Virus record (IMG/VR): IMGVR_UViG_3300005613_000216
Span: 1-35,329 of that record
From: a virus
Length of the DNA: 35,329 nt
Strand: one strand, 5' to 3'
Shown: positions 26,047-32,540 of the stretch, in pieces
Position numbering within the stretch: position 1 is the stretch's first letter
Layout of the letters: every line of letters begins with the position of its first letter
Notes under the pieces: model-generated
What the model was told of the DNA's origin: nothing
Database searches by the model: none
What the model saw: only the letters and a program-made list of their open reading frames with translations
Program-made: the position numbers and the translations under genes

Positions 26047-28934
26047 TGAGTAAGGCCACGTTCGGATGTGGGACTTTTCTTCCAGGGGAAGGTCCTGGGA
26101 ATATTCCTGATTTTGAGGGTGGTGGAACCATTGATTCTGGTGGTGGCGGCGTCGTCGAACCCCCAGAGCCTCCTGGACCAGAGCCTCCCTTTGTTGATCC
26201 TGTCCGTGGTGATGTAACTCTCACAACTCCTGGTGCGGGTGGTCCTCCGCCTGGTCCTGACCCTGGTCCTGACCCTGGTCCTCCCCCTGGTCCTCCAACA
26301 GGACCAACTACGGGAGCCAGGGGACCAACTACCCCTGGAACGGGTCCTACAGGCCCTACAACTCCAGGTACAGGCGGTCCTCCCCCTGCTCCTCCAACAG
26401 GACCCACGGGACCAACTACCCCTGGAACGGGTCCTACAGGCCCTACAACAGGCGGTCCATTAGGTCCTGATTGTGCTTGTACCATAGAGAATCCTGATGC
26501 TGTTCCTAGCCCAATCACAGGGCAAGAAGCAGGGGTTTCAGTGTGGATTGTAGAGTATACGTTTAGTTGTACTGAGGATGAAGAAGGGCAGAGTTTATCT
26601 GATGTTATTTCAGGGGCTTTATCCAACCTACAAGCTAATAGTCCTAACAGCCCAAATCCAAATGTTACAGTTGTTTGGACCGTAGACCAAGAAGAAGTAG
26701 GATCTGGTGCTAGTCCTGGTGAGGACTGCTCTGAGGAAGTTCCTCTAGGGCCTCCAGGTATTGAAGGAGTATCTATTACAATTACTCAATGTACGGGTGA
26801 TTGTAATTCTGTCGTAGTTAGATTTACAAGGACTACGACAATTATTGATGAGCCAGATGAGCCAGATGAGCCTACTGATCCAGGTGTCATTGATGGTGGT
26901 GGCCCTGCTGTTCCTGGAGATCCTGGAGTTGGAGTTACCCCTGATAGTGATTCGGGGGGTGGAGGCCAAGGTGGTGGTGTTGGTAACAAGCAACCAAACT
27001 CTGAAAGTGGGGTTATCAGCAACGCTATATCTAAAGGTGAGATTGATCTAGATGACCCTGTATTTGTTCAAAATGTTTTAACAAAAAAGCCATTTGGAAT
27101 ACAAGACAGTAAGATTGCTTTTAAAACAACACCTGATCCTATCCAGTTGGTGTTCAATGACACTGGGTATACTGAGCTTTTTGATGGAGCGATTGATAGC
27201 AATCTACATTACATCTTAAAGAATAAAAATAACAAAGGTAATTGGGAAAGCACCAAGACTGCTGGTATAACTCCAGAAGTAATTTATGATAACCTTAAGC
27301 CTGAAGTAAAGGAAATACTAAGCCAGATTAAAAACTACGATGGAACAAACCTTTCAGTAAACCAAATATTCAATATGATTGGTTCCAGGGTTTTAGATGG
27401 TACTATTAGTAGGTTATCAGTTAAGTATTTAAAGAAGCTCGCTCAGGATAGCAAAAAGCGAGTTCCTGTTGTCATTAAGAAATCTACTCTTTCGCAGGTC
27501 AACGAAGTAGCTGCTTTGTCCTTGGTTGATAGAAACAAGTTCACACTCGATAAAGAACAAGTGAACGGTAGAGATAAAGAGATTTTAAAGAACTGGAAAG
27601 TTCTACCTTCTGATGTTGATATGTACGTCCCAATCACGATTAACGGGGTTGAGAAGAGGTATTATATCAATGACGATGGTACATTTATTGATGATAATTC
27701 ATTGTCATTAGAAGACGGGGACTTTATCAACATAAGAATCAGGGGTGGAGTTCAAAAGTTCTTCGCTAAGTCTGAGAAAGACCATGCGTTCTTACTGCCA
27801 GAGAAAACCAGACAAAAAGCAATCAGTTTACTTGGTGGGGAAGGTGGAAGAACCTTGATGGCTAGTGGATCTCCATCGGTAGCTTCTAGTATTGAGTTTG
27901 ATTCCTCCCTGTCTTCCCCAAGGCAAGAGTATTACTTGCTGAGTGCTAACTTAGAAACCTTAGATACTAAACCAGGGCTGGTAGGGTCTTTCCTGCTAAA
28001 AGACACAACCATAGAGTATGGAATCATGGACACTTCTACTGTCGCAGGCAAACAGGCAGCAGATGAGTATATCAAATACAAAGCAAATAAAAGAATTTTC
28101 TTGCTTGATGACACTGATTTATTGCTTGATTACGTTGAAAGCACAGGTAAGATTAGTCTTAAGCAGACAGATATTATCTTTGATTCCCCAAAGGAAAATA
28201 AGTCCATACCCCTCCTTACTAGACAAATCCCTTGGTTTATTATGCTGTACCCAACTAATAGACCAGACTACAACTTGTTTAACCAGAAGTCTAAAATTGA
28301 AGATATTCAGGGTGATGGAACGATCACTAGAGTTTTGGAATGTAAAACCTCTATCGTTCCAGAGTTCTCAAAGGGTCAGACGAATAAATTTATCAGATAC
28401 GCTACAGTTGACAGAGACGGTGTAGATGTCTACGGAGACAAGAACACTCAGGCTAGAAAGACTGTGATTAACGTCAACGATGCTGAGTTCAAAACTGCGT
28501 ACAGAGACAGGGGTGTTTTCAAGAGCACTTCAGAATATACGCACAAGAGACCTAAGACCAGCTTCAGGCTCCTAAAAGAAATAATTACAGAGCTAGACAC
28601 TAACTACGAACTATCTATTAATGGGATTGGAAAATCCCTAACAGAGTTTGATGTCTACAGTAGACTTAACCTAGAACAATTTAACAAACTTTCTAGACTA
28701 GAAAACTTTAACAGCATTAAATCTTCAATACAAAATGGATTGATTAACAACGTAAAGGTCGTTCCCGCTATCAGTAGAGCCGATAAAAGAATATCCTTTA
28801 GAGGAACCCAGCTTGTTCAAAGAAAACGTGGAGCGGGTGCTGATACGTTTAAATCAATCAAAAGAACTAACACAGGAGAGACGATTGTACCTCCTGATAC
28901 TGAAGGCCAAGGTGGTTTTGAGCCTGGTCGATAG
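26046..28934 (+). CDS. Virion protein with Gly/Pro/Thr-rich collagen-like segment
   Basis: 962 residues, overlapping the upstream stop as TAATG. Residues about 15-140 are almost only G, P, T and D, with blocks such as PGPDPGPDPGPPPGPP and GPTTPGTGPTGPTTPG. This is collagen-like but not a strict G-x-y array. A small Cys-containing beta domain follows (C-A-C at about 145). Next come an acidic DEPDEPDEPTDP linker and a second Gly-rich stretch to about 320. Residues 330-962 form a mixed alpha/beta domain with strands like DMYVPITINGVEKRYYIND and RQIPWFIMLYPTNRP. No catalytic motif is recognised. It is the last gene of the fibre cluster, before a promoter-like site. Likely an extended fibre or baseplate decoration with the flexible part as stalk. 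The reverse-strand open frame over the repeat is a composition artefact. Confidence 0.55.
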   Translation: MSKATFGCGTFLPGEGPGNIPDFEGGGTIDSGGGGVVEPPEPPGPEPPFVDPVRGDVTLTTPGAGGPPPGPDPGPDPGPPPGPPTGPTTGARGPTTPGTGPTGPTTPGTGGPPPAPPTGPTGPTTPGTGPTGPTTGGPLGPDCACTIENPDAVPSPITGQEAGVSVWIVEYTFSCTEDEEGQSLSDVISGALSNLQANSPNSPNPNVTVVWTVDQEEVGSGASPGEDCSEEVPLGPPGIEGVSITITQCTGDCNSVVVRFTRTTTIIDEPDEPDEPTDPGVIDGGGPAVPGDPGVGVTPDSDSGGGGQGGGVGNKQPNSESGVISNAISKGEIDLDDPVFVQNVLTKKPFGIQDSKIAFKTTPDPIQLVFNDTGYTELFDGAIDSNLHYILKNKNNKGNWESTKTAGITPEVIYDNLKPEVKEILSQIKNYDGTNLSVNQIFNMIGSRVLDGTISRLSVKYLKKLAQDSKKRVPVVIKKSTLSQVNEVAALSLVDRNKFTLDKEQVNGRDKEILKNWKVLPSDVDMYVPITINGVEKRYYINDDGTFIDDNSLSLEDGDFINIRIRGGVQKFFAKSEKDHAFLLPEKTRQKAISLLGGEGGRTLMASGSPSVASSIEFDSSLSSPRQEYYLLSANLETLDTKPGLVGSFLLKDTTIEYGIMDTSTVAGKQAADEYIKYKANKRIFLLDDTDLLLDYVESTGKISLKQTDIIFDSPKENKSIPLLTRQIPWFIMLYPTNRPDYNLFNQKSKIEDIQGDGTITRVLECKTSIVPEFSKGQTNKFIRYATVDRDGVDVYGDKNTQARKTVINVNDAEFKTAYRDRGVFKSTSEYTHKRPKTSFRLLKEIITELDTNYELSINGIGKSLTEFDVYSRLNLEQFNKLSRLENFNSIKSSIQNGLINNVKVVPAISRADKRISFRGTQLVQRKRGAGADTFKSIKRTNTGETIVPPDTEGQGGFEPGR
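26277..26449 (+). repeat. Imperfect tandem duplication in the Gly/Pro/Thr coding segment
   Basis: A 42-base stretch at 26321-26362 recurs without change at 26408-26449. The preceding 29 bases (from 26277) recur with one change from 26376. The first copy carries 12 extra bases between these two parts, so the unit is 99 or 87 bases long, always a multiple of three. The reading frame is kept (repeat peptide GPTTPGTGPTGPTT). This is the mark of recent slippage or unequal recombination that lengthens or shortens a stalk without frameshift. Confidence 0.9.
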
Positions 28935-28955
28935 TTCACAAAAAAGAAAATAAAA

Positions 28956-28984
28956 TTGACAATGGCGTGAAAGTACGCTAGATA
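28956..28984 (+). promoter_or_regulatory. Sigma70-like promoter ahead of the head operon
   Basis: A perfect TTGACA (28956-28961) is followed after 17 bases by TAGATA (28979-28984), a weak -10 with three matches to TATAAT. It lies in the 96-base gap after the fibre genes, 46 bases before the first head gene, the only sizeable gap between the tail and head blocks. I see no terminator in this gap, so read-through from the fibre genes is also likely. A T4-type late TATAAATA box is not present. The spacing and -35 are good, the -10 is not. Confidence 0.45.
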
Positions 28985-29030
28985 TGTTTAGAGATGCAAA
29001 TCTTAACCGAATTTTTTATGAGATATAAAA

Positions 29031-29435
29031 ATGGATCATTACAGATTAAGTGACGAACTTCGTCAACAACTACTAGAGAACGCTGCCTGGGGTAAGGCTG
29101 GTGTTACTCCTCGCCTAGACGAGAAGAAATCAAGCCGCGCTGATGACAGTGAAATGCCCGCCAAGAAGAAGGCAAAGAAGAAGGAAATGGAAATGGAAAT
29201 GGAAGAGTCCGAAGAGGTCGAAGGTGAAGGTCTTGAAGAAGCCGTTCATGTTTGCCCCCTTTGCGTTTCTCAGCTTGACCAGCCTCTTGATGAGGAGAGC
29301 ATTCTTGAGCACCTTAACGTAGTTATGGGCCTCGTTGATCGTCTTACCCAACTTCAAGAGGGTGAAGAGGATATCGAGTCAGTAATTGACGAGACTCTTG
29401 CCGAGCTTCTGTTCCAAGACCTGGAAGAAGAGTGA
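29031..29435 (+). CDS. Acidic prohead-core-type protein with a Cys/His motif
   Basis: 134 residues. The N-terminal 35 residues are mixed. A charged low-complexity segment follows (K-K-K-A-K-K-K-E-M-E-M-E-M, then Glu-rich to residue 70). It then has H73-V-C75-P-L-C78 and a second His at 94, a possible metal site, and an acidic helical C-terminus (ETLAELLFQDLEEE). It is the first gene of the head operon, in the place where T4 has the small acidic core protein gp67, and acidity and size agree with a prohead-core role. The Cys/His site is not part of T4 gp67, so the identity is uncertain. A zinc-dependent assembly factor is an alternative. Only a weak GAG lies 8 bases before the start. Confidence 0.5.
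   Translation: MDHYRLSDELRQQLLENAAWGKAGVTPRLDEKKSSRADDSEMPAKKKAKKKEMEMEMEESEEVEGEGLEEAVHVCPLCVSQLDQPLDEESILEHLNVVMGLVDRLTQLQEGEEDIESVIDETLAELLFQDLEEE
29183..29200 (+). repeat. GGAAAT triplicate microsatellite
   Basis: Three perfect copies of GGAAAT, followed by a degenerate fourth, encode the alternating Met-Glu run of the first head-operon protein. Changes in copy number would keep the reading frame and alter the length of the charged linker by two residues per unit. Confidence 0.85.
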
Positions 29436-29454
29436 GGAAACAGGGGACCTACAG

Positions 29455-29955
29455 ATGAAAAGTATCGGAGACTTCGCAGAAAAGCTAATCCTAAACCAAA
29501 CTCAAAGCATTAAAGAGGGGAAAGAACTTCCTCCCCAAGCTAAGAGCAGTGGTTTAGCACCTGCTGGTAGGGACATCTCAAATGTTGAGGTTGATGATAC
29601 TTTCATGCGTCAGGTCCTGGGCGAAAGTTTTCACCCACAGGATACTCCACCCACAGACTCTATTCCTGAGCTAGTTTGGTCAGAAGCAGAATCAGAGAAG
29701 CCTGCTCAATCTTTAACTGAGGAAACTGCACAGCAACTTGTTCCTCTTCTAGAAGAGGTCAGAGATCTCTTAAAGGAAATGAGTGCTGCTGCCACAACCA
29801 CGGGTCAGATTGGTGCTAATATGACTGGTTCCCAAAGTAGTGATAGCTGCATTGGTAAAGAAGAAAAGAAGTATGGTTATATTTCTGCTCGCCCTGCTAC
29901 ATCAAAGAAAGAAATTCTTAAACAATCAATTAGAAACAAAGCCAGAAGACGATGA
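29455..29955 (+). CDS. Probable prohead-core or internal protein sharing a capsid-protein maturation site
   Basis: 166 residues from the ATG at 29455, which has AGGGGA 7 bases upstream. The open frame extends to an ATG at 29386 inside the previous gene, which is less likely. Residues 1-105 are acidic to neutral and partly helical. At 106-118 comes LKE-MS-AAATTTGQ, and the rest (119-166) becomes strongly basic, ending KARRR. The L-x-E plus AAATTTGQ sequence also occurs at the proposed maturation site of the major capsid protein. I infer that the prohead protease cuts here and releases a basic C-terminal peptide into the head. In T4 the genes at this position encode prohead-core proteins. No other domain is recognised. 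Confidence 0.5.
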   Translation: MKSIGDFAEKLILNQTQSIKEGKELPPQAKSSGLAPAGRDISNVEVDDTFMRQVLGESFHPQDTPPTDSIPELVWSEAESEKPAQSLTEETAQQLVPLLEEVRDLLKEMSAAATTTGQIGANMTGSQSSDSCIGKEEKKYGYISARPATSKKEILKQSIRNKARRR

Positions 29956-30371
29956 AACTGACGGAGGCCATTGATAGCATTACGGAAGCGCGAGGCTCTA
30001 AAGAGGGTAGAAAAGTCTACACCTCTAGAGAAGGAGCCAAGCGTGACGTAAAGAAGTCTTTCAAAGGCCGAGTTAGAACTTACGATAGTATCAAGAGTGC
30101 TTTATCAGATGGTAAGTTTGGAGACATATTTACTACCAAAGCTGCTGGTCGTTTGTATGTTATTTCTAAGGGTAAGTGGGGAAGCAAGAGCGGTAGAGGC
30201 AAGATTGCGAAAGGCTTCACAAAAGGTAGCGCAACTCCATCAGCAGATTGGGGTAGTGTCAAGAAACACGCTGCTAGAACCATGCTTAGGTATGGTAAAG
30301 CTTCCAACAAGTTAGCTCAAAAATACGGTAGTAGATCTATCAAAAAAGAACGAGGATTAAAGTACAAATGA
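29952..30371 (+). CDS. Small basic core or internal head protein with N-terminal targeting-like peptide
   Basis: 139 residues, very basic, dominated by Lys, Arg, Gly and Ser (for example KGKWGSKSGRGKIAKGFTKG). It starts MKLTEAIDSITEARGSK. This resembles the capsid-targeting peptides of T4 internal proteins, short N-terminal peptides that end at an L/I-x-E site for gp21 and are removed on maturation. Here I11-T-E13 followed by Ala would be the cut. T4 gp68, a basic prohead-core protein of about 141 residues, has the same size and place directly before gp21. I expect a DNA-binding or scaffold-core role inside the capsid. It overlaps both neighbours by ATGA. Composition and order support the class; the cleavage is inferred. 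Confidence 0.55.
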   Translation: MKLTEAIDSITEARGSKEGRKVYTSREGAKRDVKKSFKGRVRTYDSIKSALSDGKFGDIFTTKAAGRLYVISKGKWGSKSGRGKIAKGFTKGSATPSADWGSVKKHAARTMLRYGKASNKLAQKYGSRSIKKERGLKYK

Positions 30372-31801
30372 CACAGTTGCTCCAAGATGTATTTATTGTA
30401 GAGAACCTTCAAGTTCTTACCGAGGGTAAGAATAGTGACACCATGAGAATTAAGGGTGTCTTCGGTCGGTGTAATGAAAAGAATAACAATGGTAGAATCT
30501 ATCCTACCACTGTTTTTGAAGGTCAACTTAAAAAGGTTCAACCTCTTATCTCAGAGCGGCGTTTGTGCGGTGAGCTTGATCACCCACAAAACGATACCGT
30601 CAAGCTTTCAAATGCATCTCACTTAATTACTAAGCTTGAGATGAAGGGTAACGAACTTATTGGAGAGGCTGAAATCCTCAAAACTCCTGCTGGTCTTACT
30701 GCCAAAGCTCTCGTAGAGGGTGGTGTGAAGATCGGTATTTCTTCCCGTGGAATGGGCACTCTATCTGAGGACGCCCAAGGTAACAAGATCGTCAACGAAG
30801 ATTTCCGCCTAGTCACCTTCGATCTTGTTGCCGATCCATCCACCCGTGGAGCTTTCCCTGGCCTTTCCGAGTCTACTCAATCCCAGTTCGCAAGAGAAAG
30901 CCAAAGCAAGCTTGAGAAAGAGTCCAACTTTGTAACCATGCTTCAGTCCAAGCTGCGCGAAGCGTATGATCCTTGGATCGAAGAAGCTAAGAAAAAGAAG
31001 AAAGGTAGTTTCCCAGATCTTAATAAAGATGGAGAAATTACCAAAGCTGATGTGCTTGTTGGTCGAGGTGTTATTTCTGGTCCAAAAAAGAATAAGATGA
31101 TGGAAGCAGTTAAGGCTGAGGGTAGCTGGCACCAGATCGCTTATGCTCTTGCTGAAGCCTTTGATGATGAACTTGAAAAATCAGGAGAAGATGACCCAGA
31201 AAAAAGAATGAAAGCGGCTGATTCGGAAACCAGGGCTGCCAAGGCGCAAGTAAAAGCTGCTAGAGAAAGAAGAAAAGCCACTCAAGCAGAAAGAGAAGCG
31301 AAGGGTCAAGGCGTTCGAGGAGCCATCAAACAAAGAGTTGGCAAAAGAATTTCTCAGGGCGGTGAAGTAAAACAAGCCCAGAGACAAGGCGATATTGATG
31401 TTGCTAAAGCTCGCTTTGCTGGTCGTGCTGGTGCTGAACACGCAAAAGCTCAAGGCGCTGTTGAAAGAGAAAAGGCCCGCCAAGCGGCCAAAACCAAACT
31501 CGCAAAAGCGCGAGGTAAAAGGTATGGAGCTACTACCTTAGCAGGAGTGGCAGGCCAGAAAGTAATAGGAACTGCTAAAAGGCTTGGTACAAAAATGGGC
31601 CTAACGGCACATACTGAATACAAGCAAATTGGTCTTCACCTTGCCGAAGCTTTTGGTCTCATTGAAGGTGCAGATGCTCCCATGAAGGGTAGCCGCCAAG
31701 AGGGCCAAACTGAGGTTCGCAAGGCAAGCTATAATGTTCGGGCACACCGCAAGAAGAACCAAGCTGCCAAAAAACGCGAGAAGGCAAAACAACATCGTTG
31801 A
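30368..31801 (+). CDS. gp21: Prohead maturation protease (gp21-like) with EF-hand-like loop and long basic extension
   Basis: 477 residues; T4 gp21 is about 212. Residues 1-165 are the protease: CGELDHP with catalytic His72, GISSRGMGT with Ser125/Ser126, and FDLVADPS with Asp152/156, as in the T4 gp21 (S80) serine proteases. The added 310 residues contain LREAYDPWIEEA (196-207), a perfect EF-hand/dockerin-like loop D-L-N-K-D-G-E-I-T-K-A-D (217-228), LAEAF (261-265), then a helical Ala/Lys/Arg/Gln-rich region to about 410, a second LAEAF (425-429) and a basic tail. L-x-E before Ala is the gp21 cleavage rule. The extension may therefore be cut off by the enzyme itself and stay in the head as a histone-like protein. 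It overlaps the core gene by ATGA. Protease certain, fate of the extension inferred. Confidence 0.85.
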   Translation: MTQLLQDVFIVENLQVLTEGKNSDTMRIKGVFGRCNEKNNNGRIYPTTVFEGQLKKVQPLISERRLCGELDHPQNDTVKLSNASHLITKLEMKGNELIGEAEILKTPAGLTAKALVEGGVKIGISSRGMGTLSEDAQGNKIVNEDFRLVTFDLVADPSTRGAFPGLSESTQSQFARESQSKLEKESNFVTMLQSKLREAYDPWIEEAKKKKKGSFPDLNKDGEITKADVLVGRGVISGPKKNKMMEAVKAEGSWHQIAYALAEAFDDELEKSGEDDPEKRMKAADSETRAAKAQVKAARERRKATQAEREAKGQGVRGAIKQRVGKRISQGGEVKQAQRQGDIDVAKARFAGRAGAEHAKAQGAVEREKARQAAKTKLAKARGKRYGATTLAGVAGQKVIGTAKRLGTKMGLTAHTEYKQIGLHLAEAFGLIEGADAPMKGSRQEGQTEVRKASYNVRAHRKKNQAAKKREKAKQHR

Positions 31802-31880
31802 TTACATACATTTTCTAAAAAAAATCACATTTTAGGAAACGAACCTATAGATATCTAATAGAATCTAGGAGATCTAACTC
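31802..31880. other. 79-base gap before scaffold and capsid genes
   Basis: AT-rich gap. It holds a weak imperfect hairpin (31812-31820 with 31830-31839, nine-base loop) without a T-run after it, so not a convincing terminator. TATAGA at 31846-31851 could be a -10 element but no fitting -35 is seen. AGGAG at 31867-31871, nine bases before the scaffold ATG, is a good ribosome site. A separate late promoter for scaffold and capsid would make sense but cannot be shown here. Confidence 0.35.
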
Positions 31881-32525
31881 ATGAGTAATTTAAAGAATAT
31901 TGCTGATATTCTTCCTGAAGGACTTGATGAATCCACCGTTCAAGCTGTCTTTGAACTGGTGGATTCCACTATTAATGAGCAAGTCGCTGAGAAAGTTGGT
32001 TTACTTGAGGCCAAAGTAAACGCTTATCTAAGAACAAAGGTTGATCGGCTAAAGGAACAAGCTCTTGCTGAACTTAGTGAAGAGAACGAGGTTTTCCGCA
32101 ACGCTCGTCTGTTTGAATCAGTGAGAACTCTAATGGCCCTAGAAATAAATGGTGCGGACGAAGACAATGCTCTTTCTGAAATGACAAGCCAACACGGCGA
32201 ACTTCAGGAAGAGTTTGACGTTTTAATTGACCAAGTTAATGCTTTGGTAGTTGAAAACGAAAAGCTTCAAGGCACCATCAAAGTTCTTAACGACAAAGTT
32301 TCCATTTCGGAGGGGACAGTCGAACAGCTTGAAGGCCACAAAGCACAGCTTCTTGAAGAAGTTGAGAATTTAGTAGCTGCACGCGACGAGGCATTTGCTT
32401 CCTCTGAGCAAGCAGTAGTTGTATCTCAAGCCGATGTTGAGATCAACGAATCGAAAACTCAAACTGGTAATGAGTTTTTAACTGATGAGGTCATGAAGTT
32501 CATGCCCTTTTCCTCCCAAAAATAA
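31881..32525 (+). CDS. gp22: Prohead scaffold protein, T4 gp22-like
   Basis: 214 residues (T4 gp22 is 269), acidic and almost fully helical. Heptad-like stretches at about 40-70 and 105-170 (ENEKLQGTIKVLNDKVSISE) suggest coiled coil. Several L-x-E sites (LPE at 11-13, LLE at 41-43, LAE at 62-64, LSE at 98-100) fit the known destruction of gp22 by gp21 after head assembly. The C-terminus NEFLTDEVMKFMPF is a short hydrophobic end that probably touches the capsid protein. It lies between protease and major capsid protein, the same order as T4 21-22-23, and has a good AGGAG ribosome site. Composition, position and length agree. Confidence 0.8.
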   Translation: MSNLKNIADILPEGLDESTVQAVFELVDSTINEQVAEKVGLLEAKVNAYLRTKVDRLKEQALAELSEENEVFRNARLFESVRTLMALEINGADEDNALSEMTSQHGELQEEFDVLIDQVNALVVENEKLQGTIKVLNDKVSISEGTVEQLEGHKAQLLEEVENLVAARDEAFASSEQAVVVSQADVEINESKTQTGNEFLTDEVMKFMPFSSQK

Positions 32526-32540
32526 TAGGAATTTATTCAA

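Noticed and set aside
26033-26626. 197-residue open frame on the reverse strand, Gly/Pro/Val-rich
   Set aside because: It mirrors the low-complexity repeat of the forward gene; codon structure of G/C-rich repeats keeps several frames open. No ribosome site, and no other reverse gene exists in the window.
29020-29031. TATAAAAA just before the first head gene as a T4 late promoter
   Set aside because: It is directly adjacent to the start codon, leaving no leader, and differs from TATAAATA. TATAAATG-like strings also occur inside genes here.
29386-29454. Longer start for the 166-aa core protein
   Set aside because: It would overlap the previous gene by 50 bases, while the ATG at 29455 has a purine-rich site at the right distance.
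31812-31839. Hairpin in the gap before the scaffold gene as terminator
   Set aside because: The stem is A/T-rich with a bulge and no T-run follows; too weak to claim.
28979-31852. TAGATAT shared by both gaps as a phage-specific promoter word
   Set aside because: The same seven bases also occur inside or at the end of coding regions (near 15630, 16057 and 34360), so the sharing is not informative.
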